64,000 nucleotides of DNA, taken from contig NZ_QFRX01000001.1 in NCBI RefSeq assembly GCF_003143935.1, positions 7,599,400 through 7,663,399 of the forward strand, written 5' to 3'. The stretch's first letter is position 1. Every line of letters begins with the position of its first letter. Made by a program: the position numbers and the translations under genes. The stretch is from Streptomyces sp. Act143. GTDB lineage: Bacteria > Actinomycetota > Actinomycetes > Streptomycetales > Streptomycetaceae. The notes beneath the pieces were generated by a model. The model did not search any database and was not told the origin of the DNA. It worked only from the letters and a program-made list of their open reading frames with translations. Below, one piece after another: positions 15,783 to 22,623 of the stretch.

Positions 15783-16165
15783 CGGGGGCTTCCCGAGGAA
15801 CGTCCGGGCTCCACAGGGCAGGGTGATGGCTAACGGCCACCCGGGGTGACCCGCGGGACAGTGCCACAGAAAACAGACCGCCGGGGACCTCGGTCCTCGG
15901 TAAGGGTGAAACGGTGGTGTAAGAGACCACCAGTGCCCAGGGTGACCTGGGCAGCTAGGTAAACCCCACCCGGAGCAAGGTCAAAAGGGGCCGTCTTCTT
16001 GAAAGAGGGGCGGCTCTGCGGAGACGTTTGAGGGCTGCCCGCCCGAGTCCCCGGGTAGACCGCATGAGGCCGGTGGCAACACCGGTCCTAGATGGATGGC
16101 CGTCTCCCCGGCCGCCGCGAGGTGGCCGGGTGACAGAACCCGGCGTACAGCCCGACTCGTCTGCC
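15742..16165 (+). ncRNA. rnpB: RNase P RNA, bacterial class A
   Basis: The catalytic RNA of RNase P, which removes 5' leaders from tRNA precursors. Terminal helix P1 is perfect: GGCAGACGAG (15742-15751) pairs with CTCGTCTGCC (16156-16165). Universally conserved blocks are present, including GAGGAACGTCCGGGCTCC near the 5' side, ACAGTGCCACAGAAAACAGA in the core, GGTAAGGGTGAAACGGTG, and the 3' block GGCGTACAGCCCGACTCG. About 424 bases, a normal length for Streptomyces. The 5' end overlaps the eamA coding sequence by 41 bases, so its promoter must lie within eamA; a clear -35/-10 pair was not found. Boundaries are set by P1 and may be off by a few bases. Confidence 0.95.
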
Positions 16166-16303
16166 GCTGCCTGCGGCCTCCCTTGGCCAGGTCGTGCAGT
16201 CCGTTGCCCGGGCATAGGTATGGGTCGACCGGCGCAACGTCCGCTGCCACCACAGGCGACCGCCGGTTCATCTGTGGAGACTGCCAGGTACCCTCGGACT
16301 CAT

Positions 16304-16399
16304 CGTCAATGCGGCCCGACGGGCTTCCGCTCCACCCCGGTGGGGTCTCGAAGGACATGCCCCCACCCGCACGAGTCTCTTCGTGCTGCCCGGGGGAAG
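16304..16399 (+). promoter_or_regulatory. Conserved leader element, copy A, with Shine-Dalgarno hairpin
   Basis: This block is repeated ahead of the next gene (18406-18478). Shared parts are CGTCA, the segment TGCGGCCCGACGGGCTTCC, then GGACATGCCCCCA, CCGCACGAGTC and TCGTGC. Here CCCCC (16360-16364) pairs with GGGGG (16392-16396), and GCACGA (16369-16374) with TCGTGC (16381-16386). The 3' arm overlaps the GGGGGAAG Shine-Dalgarno for TTG 16403, so folding would hide the ribosome site. A TANNNT hexamer (TACCCT, 16289-16294) lies ten bases before the block, consistent with it being a 5' untranslated leader. Confidence 0.6.
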
Positions 16400-16402
16400 T
16401 CC

Positions 16403-18313
16403 TTGCTGTTCCGCGCGTCCGCCAAAACGGTCGCCGTCATGGCACTCGACGGTTCGCTGTTCCTGCACCTCACCGACCAGTTCGTCCACATGCACGGCTA
16501 TCGGCCCGGGGCCTCGGAGGTGCGTTCCTGGGAGCGCAGCATCCCTCTACTGACCGCCGCGCTCAACGACGCCGGCCTGGGCGGCGTGGAGGTCATGCTG
16601 GAGTACGCGCTGCCGCTCAACAGCAAGCGCGCCGATGTCGTCCTCGCCGGTGTGCATCCGGTCACGCAAGAGCCGTCCTACGTAGTGGTGGAATTGAAGC
16701 AGTGGAGTCAGGCGGCTCCGCACGAGGACGATCCCACCCTCTGCCATGTCGACGCTTACGCCCACCCCGTGCTCAATCCGATCGAGCAGGTGTGGCGGTA
16801 CTGCGACTACCTGGTCAACTTCAACGGCGCGGTGGCCGAACACGGCGAGCGGATTCATGGGGTGGCCTTTTTGCACAACGCCACCGAGTTCGGGGTGGCG
16901 GGGCTACGGGAGATCCAACGTGACGGGCGCGGACGGCTCTTCACGGGGGAGCGTCGTGGTGCCTTCCTGGACCACCTCCGGTCGAAGCTGAGCGACCAGC
17001 ATTCTGGTGCTCGTGCCGCCGACGAGTTGCTCGCGGGTGCGACCGTGCCGTCGAGACAGTTGATGTCCGTGGCAGCCCAGGAAGTCCGGGAGCGCCAGCA
17101 GTTCGTCCTGCTCGACGAGCAACAGGTCGCCTACCGCATGGTGCTCAACGCGGTGGAGCGAGCGAAGCGCGCGGACCACAAGGAAGTCGTCGTCGTCACT
17201 GGTGGCCCCGGCACCGGGAAGAGCGTGATCGCGCTTCAACTGCTCGGCGAGCTCTACCGGAGGGGTGTGGCCGCGGTCCACGCGACCGGCTCGCAGTCGT
17301 TCACCAAGACGATGCGCAAGGTGGCCGGTTCCCGGAAGCGGGAAGTCCAGGGCCTTTTCAAGTACTTCAACAGCTTCATGACCGCGGAGAAGAACAGTCT
17401 GGGTGCTCTGATCTGTGACGAGGCGCACCGCATCCGGGAGACGTCGGCCAACCGCTACACCCGGGCGGCGCTGCGGACCGGCAGAGCGCAGATCGACGAG
17501 CTCATCGATGTCGCCCACGTCCCGGTCTTCTTCCTCGACGAGCACCAAGTGGTGCGTCCCGGTGAGATGGGCACTGTGGACGAGATCCGTGAGGCCGCTT
17601 CCAGAAGGGGCATCGACTGCCATGTCGTTCCGCTGGACAGCCAGTTCCGTTGTGGAGGAAGCGACGCCTACCTGCGCTGGGTGGTCCGGCTCCTCGGCCT
17701 CGAGCCGGGCGGACCGGTCGTATGGGAGCCCGACGGCCGTATGCAGTTGCTGATCGCTGACAGTCCCGAGCAGATGGAGGCGTTCCTCGACGCCCGCCGC
17801 GCTGAGCAATACGGTGCCCGGATGTCCGCGGGCTACTGCTGGCGATGGTCCCCCGAGCCGAAGCCCGGCGATCCTCTGCCTGCCGACGTCGTCATCGGGG
17901 GCTGGGCCCGGCCCTGGAACCTGCGGGGGGACCGGTCGGTCTCCGGCGCACCCCCGTCCGCGTTGTGGGCCACCGATCCTGCCGGCTTCGGGCAGATCGG
18001 CTGTGTCTACACCGCCCAGGGCTTCGAGTACGACTGGTCCGGCGTCATCATCGGCCCGGACCTGGTCTGGCGGGGCGACCGCTGGGTCACCGACCGCACC
18101 GCGTCCAAGGACCCGGTCTTCAAGAAGTCCACGCCGGACAGCGACGTTGACCGTCTCATCCGGAACACGTACAAGGTGCTGCTGACACGTGGCATGGTCG
18201 GCACGGTCGTGTACTCGACCGACGCGGAGACCCGGGCGAAGCTACGGGAACTCGTGCCCAGCCGACCAGAGCCACGGTCTGCCGTCGTCGTGGAGCCCTC
18301 ACTGCGGCAGTGA
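16403..18313 (+). CDS. PD-(D/E)XK nuclease fused to Schlafen-type DUF2075 helicase, paralogue 1
   Basis: A 636-residue protein. An N-terminal nuclease-like domain shows Glu near residue 67, Asp78 in RADVVLAG, and E97-L-K99 in YVVVELKQW, the PD-(D/E)XK pattern. A DUF2075/SLFN-type superfamily 1 helicase follows: Walker A GGPGTGKS at 267-274, Walker B/DEAH at 339-342, FFLDEHQ near 378, QFRCGGSDAY near 414-423, and YTAQGFEYD near 536. It probably couples ATP hydrolysis and translocation to nucleic-acid cleavage. TTG 16403 is chosen because GGGGGAAG precedes it and the N-terminus aligns with the paralogue; ATG 16439 is the conservative alternative. A defence role is inference; no phage or transposon gene is adjacent. 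Confidence 0.85.
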   Translation: MLFRASAKTVAVMALDGSLFLHLTDQFVHMHGYRPGASEVRSWERSIPLLTAALNDAGLGGVEVMLEYALPLNSKRADVVLAGVHPVTQEPSYVVVELKQWSQAAPHEDDPTLCHVDAYAHPVLNPIEQVWRYCDYLVNFNGAVAEHGERIHGVAFLHNATEFGVAGLREIQRDGRGRLFTGERRGAFLDHLRSKLSDQHSGARAADELLAGATVPSRQLMSVAAQEVRERQQFVLLDEQQVAYRMVLNAVERAKRADHKEVVVVTGGPGTGKSVIALQLLGELYRRGVAAVHATGSQSFTKTMRKVAGSRKREVQGLFKYFNSFMTAEKNSLGALICDEAHRIRETSANRYTRAALRTGRAQIDELIDVAHVPVFFLDEHQVVRPGEMGTVDEIREAASRRGIDCHVVPLDSQFRCGGSDAYLRWVVRLLGLEPGGPVVWEPDGRMQLLIADSPEQMEAFLDARRAEQYGARMSAGYCWRWSPEPKPGDPLPADVVIGGWARPWNLRGDRSVSGAPPSALWATDPAGFGQIGCVYTAQGFEYDWSGVIIGPDLVWRGDRWVTDRTASKDPVFKKSTPDSDVDRLIRNTYKVLLTRGMVGTVVYSTDAETRAKLRELVPSRPEPRSAVVVEPSLRQ

Positions 18314-18405
18314 GCGCGCGATATTCGGCCATGGTTCCCTGTGCTTCCAGCCGACCGACGTGTCGAGCACGTCGGGTGGAGCGATCAGTTCTCTAAGATC
18401 CCAGG

Positions 18406-18478
18406 CGTCATTGCGGCCCGACGGGCTTCCCCACGTGGACATGCCCCCATCCGCACGAGTCACTCGTGCCCTGGGGGA
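18406..18478 (+). promoter_or_regulatory. Conserved leader element, copy B, with Shine-Dalgarno hairpin
   Basis: Second copy of the leader found before the upstream paralogue, lacking an 18-base internal segment. CCCCCA (18444-18449) pairs with TGGGGG (18472-18477), and GCACGAG (18453-18459) with CTCGTGC (18463-18469). The upper stem gains a pair relative to copy A. GGGGGA in the 3' arm is the Shine-Dalgarno for GTG 18487, eight bases away. TAAGAT at 18394-18399 is a plausible -10, placing the transcript start at the beginning of the block. Confidence 0.6.
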
Positions 18479-18486
18479 CCCACCTC

Positions 18487-20610
18487 GTGTCCATGCTCCT
18501 GCTGAAACTGGCAGCGCGGGATCTGCTGAACCTGAATTCAAGACGCCGGATGGTGCCTCACCTGGCTGCGAGGTGGAAGCACTTCCTCAACACCGATGCC
18601 TCGTTGACCGAACGCTCCGCCTGGGCGGAGAGCCTGGTGCATCTCGCTGAGGACCTGGTGGCCGCAGGCCGTGGGAACGTCGAGATGGTCGTCGAGTGCG
18701 CGGCCACCCTCGACGAGACCGACCGTGCCGGGGACCCACGGCTCATCGACGTGGTCCTCGTGGGGCATCACCCCGAAGAGAAGGGGCTCTCCGTCCAACT
18801 CGTCGAGCTGAAAAGGTGGTCGACGGTGACCCGGGTGGAGCGGGCCACCGCGGAACTGGTGCACGTCCCGGGCATGGGGGAGAAGAAGCACCCGGCGCTG
18901 CAACTGCGCGAGTACTACGAAGCGTTCACCAGCAACAGGGGCCCGCTGCACGGACTGGCCTACGAGTGCGGCGGCTTCGCCTATCTGCACAATGCCACTG
19001 ACGCCGCAGTCCTCCCGCTCGTCGGAGTGGACGCGCCTACCGGTTCCTATGCCCGTGTCTACACGAACGACCGCCGTGACCAACTGCTGTCCGACCTGCG
19101 GAGCAGCTTCGCCGACGAAGGGGCCGACTCAGCGGCCGAGATCCTGCTGCGGAGCATGGGCTTGCGCAACACCCCGTTGCTCGATGCCATGATCCGCTCC
19201 AGAGGCGAGGACACGGTATTCACCCTGCGCGGCCGGCAGAAGAAGGTCGCCGACCAGATCCTGGACACGGCCTCCAAAGTGCTGCCCGACCCCCGGCGGC
19301 CCGCTCTGATACCCGATGAACGGCGGGTGGTCTTCCTCGTCACGGGGGGCGCCGGCACGGGCAAGAGCGCCATCGGCCTCCAGATCAAGGCCGAACTGGA
19401 GGCGGAGGGCCGCACGGTCAAGTACGCGAGCGGCAGCAGGGCGTTCAATGGTGCCCTGCAGGAGCATGTCGGTTTCGGGGACCGGGAGTTCAAGGAGACC
19501 TTCTCCTACTTCAGCAATTTCGTGACCCCGCCCGATCCGCCTCTGGACGTGCTGATCTGCGACGAGGCTCATCGCCTGCGGGAGCGTTCGACCAACCGCT
19601 TCTGGAAGCCCGAGGACTGGGGTACAAAGCCTCAGGTGGACGAACTTCTCGATGCTTCCAGGCTGACGATCTTCTTCCTCGACGAAGGTCAGTCCGTGCG
19701 TCCGCAGGAGGTCGGCACGGTCGACCTCGTGGAGGACGCGGCAAGGCGCTACGACGCCCACTTGGTCCGTTGCAGCCTGCGGGAACAGTTCCGGTGCGGG
19801 GGCAGCGACGCCTACATCCGCTGGGTGCGCGGCGCGTTGGGGATTGCCGACGCGGAACCGGAGCCGTGGACCCCGGACGGGCTGATGCACGTGGAGGTCG
19901 TGGACAGTCCGGCAGAACTCGAACGGATCATTCGTGCCGAGGCCGCGGCAGGAGCGTCCGCCCGCATGGTTGCCGGGTACTGCTGGCCTTGGACGAAGCC
20001 TCTGGGCAGGGAGAAGCGGCTGGAACCCGACGTCAGGATCGGTGACTGGCACCGGCCGTGGAACGCGGACAGCGAGTCCTTCTGCGAGAACAAGGCCGTC
20101 CCGCCTTCCAAGATCTGGTCCGTGCACGAGAACGGCCTGGGCCAGATCGGCTGTGTGTACACGGCGCAGGGGCTGGAGTGGGACTGGTGCGGCGTGATCA
20201 TGGGTGAGGACATGGTGCGCCGGGGTGATCGCTGGGTGTTCCGGCGGGGCAAGGAACGAGCGGACAAGGAGGCGGGCGTCAAACGGGTGGGCCAACCCGG
20301 CTCGTTCGACCCCAAAGTGAAGCCGAAGAGCGTGGACGACGGCGAGTTCGCGCGCCTCGTCCGGCACGCGTACCACGTGCTGATGACCCGGGCGAGCCGC
20401 GCGACCGTGCTCTATTCCACGGACGAGGAGACCCGGGACTATTTGAAGGGGCTCGTCGGCGACGTCCAGATCCACGGTCTGCGACCCACCTGGGAGAACC
20501 TGCCCGAAGAAGCACGACAGCCGCATCTGCCTCGCCCCGCTCGAGGAGGGCGCCGCCGCAGGAGGCGTAAGAAGAAGGGCACTCCGCCCGGCGAGCTGCG
20601 TCTCTTCTGA
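18487..20610 (+). CDS. PD-(D/E)XK nuclease fused to Schlafen-type DUF2075 helicase, paralogue 2
   Basis: A 707-residue diverged paralogue of the preceding gene with the same order of domains. The nuclease motif is Asp88 in LIDVVLVG and E107-L-K109 in LVELKRW. The helicase has Walker A GGAGTGKS at 287-294, DEAH at 359-362, FFLDEGQ, EQFRCGGSDAY and YTAQGLEWD. The C-terminus ends in a strongly basic tail (GGRRRRRRKKKG) suited to nucleic-acid binding and absent from paralogue 1. GTG 18487 follows the leader-hairpin Shine-Dalgarno; ATG 18493 is an alternative. A strong hairpin follows the stop. Two similar but non-identical copies side by side suggest they act on different substrates or as a heteromer, which is inference. 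Confidence 0.85.
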   Translation: MSMLLLKLAARDLLNLNSRRRMVPHLAARWKHFLNTDASLTERSAWAESLVHLAEDLVAAGRGNVEMVVECAATLDETDRAGDPRLIDVVLVGHHPEEKGLSVQLVELKRWSTVTRVERATAELVHVPGMGEKKHPALQLREYYEAFTSNRGPLHGLAYECGGFAYLHNATDAAVLPLVGVDAPTGSYARVYTNDRRDQLLSDLRSSFADEGADSAAEILLRSMGLRNTPLLDAMIRSRGEDTVFTLRGRQKKVADQILDTASKVLPDPRRPALIPDERRVVFLVTGGAGTGKSAIGLQIKAELEAEGRTVKYASGSRAFNGALQEHVGFGDREFKETFSYFSNFVTPPDPPLDVLICDEAHRLRERSTNRFWKPEDWGTKPQVDELLDASRLTIFFLDEGQSVRPQEVGTVDLVEDAARRYDAHLVRCSLREQFRCGGSDAYIRWVRGALGIADAEPEPWTPDGLMHVEVVDSPAELERIIRAEAAAGASARMVAGYCWPWTKPLGREKRLEPDVRIGDWHRPWNADSESFCENKAVPPSKIWSVHENGLGQIGCVYTAQGLEWDWCGVIMGEDMVRRGDRWVFRRGKERADKEAGVKRVGQPGSFDPKVKPKSVDDGEFARLVRHAYHVLMTRASRATVLYSTDEETRDYLKGLVGDVQIHGLRPTWENLPEEARQPHLPRPARGGRRRRRRKKKGTPPGELRLF

Positions 20611-20629
20611 GACGGTGGACCAGAAGATG

Positions 20630-20655
20630 GGTGGCGGGCTCCCGGGCCCGCCACC
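20630..20655. terminator. Hairpin terminator after nuclease-helicase 2
   Basis: GGTGGCGGG pairs with CCCGCCACC around an eight-base loop, 20 bases after the stop codon. It also lies just beyond the stop of the convergent 42-residue gene, so it can end transcription from both sides. Confidence 0.85.
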
Positions 20656-20661
20656 TGCCGG

Positions 20662-20790
20662 TCAGAGGACCAGGCGCGCTACCACGGTGAGTGCCGTCAC
20701 CAACAGGTTGGTGATGACTCCTACCGTGACGTCCACCAGAATCTGACGAATCCGGTCACGACGTGCAAGCTTGTACTCAACGGGGTTCAT
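20662..20790 (-). CDS. Small single-pass membrane protein
   Basis: A 42-residue frame from ATG 20790 with AGGAG nine bases upstream. The N-terminal 17 residues are charged (NPVEYKLARRDRIRQ), followed by one hydrophobic helix of about 25 residues ending ALTVVARLVL. The frame stays open upstream to 21003, but the ribosome site favours the short form. It resembles small phage-type or stress membrane peptides only in general shape; no family is recognised. It converges on the second nuclease-helicase gene and may belong to the same variable region. Confidence 0.5.
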   Translation of the reverse strand: MNPVEYKLARRDRIRQILVDVTVGVITNLLVTALTVVARLVL

Positions 20791-21394
20791 CGGTTTCCAC
20801 TCCTGAGCGTGAGCTGGGAATGGCAGGGATCGCCCTACCGGGCATCCGCAGTCACACCGCGCGAAACCCGCGATGGAGACCATTCGTCGCTCATTACCGA
20901 GGATTGGAACCTGGAACACCGCCAACGTACCCTCCGGGAGGTGCGCAGCGGGTAACCACGTTAACGCACGGGGCAGTTGACGCAGATCGAATTCGGACGC
21001 CATGGCGACGCCGCACGTGCGTCAGAGGCACTGCTCCCGGAAGGCGCGGTACCGCTTGCAGTCCCACAGTGGCCGAGGCCAGATCAGGCTGGCACCAGTT
21101 GCCACGCACCCGACTGCGGAGTGGTCCGGTTTGGGCCCCCAGGTTGGCATGTGCACAGAGCGAACAACGGGGGGGGGGCGGCATGACCGACCTGGGCAAG
21201 GAAGCTGCGTCCATGCTCTCATCACGCATGTCACCTTCTGCTCCCGACGGCCGGGCGTTCTCCCCTGTGTACACGACGTGAACTCGTTCACACAGGAGGC
21301 GTTGTCGGACCTGTCGCAGGATGATGCGGCGCACCCGCTCATGGAGCGAAAAGGAATCTGACCATCGGTGGAGCCGTGAGGCCCCACCGAGCGA
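20791..21394. other. 604-base stretch without a supported gene
   Basis: Several frames are open on both strands here, but none has a convincing start, codon bias or recognisable motif. The stretch contains a run of ten G (21169-21178) and a GTGAAC/GTTCAC dyad (21278-21291). CCTGTGT (21264-21270) and ACACAGG (21290-21296) are inverted, and a six-base stem at about 21366-21390 may terminate the minus-strand gene entering from 21395. Base composition is less GC-rich than the flanks. It may hold decayed genes. Confidence 0.6.
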
Positions 21395-21640
21395 TCACGA
21401 GCGGTCTGACCTCTGCCGTGCCGTCTTCGCCATCCAGGCCTGGCAGGCCCATCGGGCCAGCGAGCCCACGGCGATGGCTACGAGAATGGCTCCCCAGTCG
21501 ATGACGTGCGGGAGTCCGGGCCAGAAGGCGAAGAACGCCAGTGCGCTGATCATGCCTACGAGGAAGGCAGCGATGCCTGCTCGCTGTCGTCGCGTGTCTC
21601 GCGTCGGTTCGGGGCTCTTCGCTTGGGGTCGTTCGACCAT
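21395..21640 (-). CDS. Small two-helix membrane protein
   Basis: An 81-residue protein. A basic N-terminus (QAKSPEPTRDTRRQR) is followed by two hydrophobic helices, residues 22-43 and 48-68, joined by PGLPHVIDW. The C-terminus is basic. It starts seven bases after the stop of the secreted-protein gene at 21648, so the two are probably cotranscribed. No family is recognised. The ribosome site is weak, so expression may rely on coupling to the upstream gene. Confidence 0.6.
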   Translation of the reverse strand: MVERPQAKSPEPTRDTRRQRAGIAAFLVGMISALAFFAFWPGLPHVIDWGAILVAIAVGSLARWACQAWMAKTARQRSDRS

Positions 21641-21647
21641 CCGGGAC

Positions 21648-22112
21648 TCACTTCGTGATGTGGTGGCACTGGCTTACGCGGCGCACTCCGTTGACATAGA
21701 GGTGGGCGCACGCCTTTCCATAACGAGGCAACCTCTGCGGAGAGTTGTTTCGCATCGGGTCGATCTTGCATTCGCTGTGCGTCTTGCCGCGTGACGTGCG
21801 GTACATCCGGTTGTTGGTGTCCGCGTAGGTGAAGTCGATGCGCCAGTTGCAGAAACCGCTGCTGAGAGCTGCGACGAAGGCGCAGTCGACGCCGGCGTTC
21901 TGGTAGGTGATCTCCTTGCCGCTGCCGCGAATGATGTGTGTGAACATGCAGCCTGTCGGGACCTTCATGGTCACTCCACCCACGCTGTACTCGAAGGTGC
22001 GTACCGGGGTGGAGCTGATCGCCGTGGCGTGTGCGGTCGTTGGTGCGGTGAGGGCGAGAACTGCAGCAGAAGCCAGAACCGCGGTGAGACGTGAGACATG
22101 GTGCCTTAACAA
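21648..22112 (-). CDS. Small secreted Cys-rich protein with TTA second codon
   Basis: A 154-residue protein from TTG 22112, behind AGAAGGG at six bases. Residues 1-28 form a Sec signal peptide with an Ala-x-Ala site (PTTAHA). The mature part is about 125 residues with six cysteines (GCMF, DCAF, FCNW, ECKI, ACAH, QCHH), suggesting three disulfides. No family is recognised. The second codon is TTA, the rare leucine codon read by the developmental tRNA encoded by bldA in Streptomyces, so translation may be tied to morphological differentiation. The frame is open to ATG 22169, but the signal peptide and ribosome site support the shorter form; TTA is included either way. Confidence 0.68.
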   Translation of the reverse strand: MLRHHVSRLTAVLASAAVLALTAPTTAHATAISSTPVRTFEYSVGGVTMKVPTGCMFTHIIRGSGKEITYQNAGVDCAFVAALSSGFCNWRIDFTYADTNNRMYRTSRGKTHSECKIDPMRNNSPQRLPRYGKACAHLYVNGVRRVSQCHHITK

Positions 22113-22217
22113 CGTGGACCCTTCTGGTGATGTCCTGATGAGCACCTCGGACAACCGGGTCCCGCGCATGGCGGTTGCGCGCTTCTGCTTGTTGCACCGC
22201 GATCGAGTGATCAGCGA

Positions 22218-22371
22218 CTAGCTGCGCTGACCTGCGGAAACGTTCTTGGCGTTGATGGTGAGCCCTCGCCGCTCGTGTTCGGCGGCAAGTCGGGTCAGGA
22301 GGGTGAGGAAGTGGGCCAGTTCCCCGGGGGAGGGGCAGTGGTGGGAGAGAAGGGCGCGCAATGGGTTCATC
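22218..22371 (-). CDS. Small hypothetical protein
   Basis: A 50-residue frame from ATG 22371 with a strong AGGAGG seven bases upstream. The sequence is largely helical (LRALLSHHCPSPGELAHFLTLL) and then basic, without a clear membrane segment or known domain. It lies upstream of, and in the same direction as, the secreted-protein gene, with about 105 bases between them. The good ribosome site is the main support. It may belong to the variable region that begins after rnpB. Confidence 0.5.
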
Positions 22372-22623
22372 AGGTGCCCTCCTGTCAGCGGCTTTCGCAC
22401 CTGAGCGCTCCAGCCTGCTGCGCGGTCCGTCGGGGCGGCCGGGCGGGTAGCACGTATGGGGGATGCGGGGAAGGTGGCACGTGGGCTCTGGCGGCGGCGA
22501 GGAGGTCGTACCGTGACCGGGCTCCTCGGGCCCGCTCACCCCAACGGCCCAAGCCGCCATGCGCCCCCGCTGTTTCCCCCCGAGGCTGGCACCACCCCAA
22601 CTGCCCAGCCCCGGGAGCGCTTC

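Noticed and set aside
16028..16402. N-terminal extension of the first nuclease-helicase through rnpB
   Set aside because: The open frame crosses the RNase P RNA and the conserved leader; homology to the paralogue begins at about 16403.
16096..16923. 275-codon frame overlapping rnpB and the nuclease gene
   Set aside because: No homology beyond the short leader segment, and it overlaps two well-supported genes; noted only as possible upstream frame conservation.
20894..21334. 146-codon minus-strand frame in the gene-poor stretch
   Set aside because: Atypical composition, no ribosome site and no recognisable motif.
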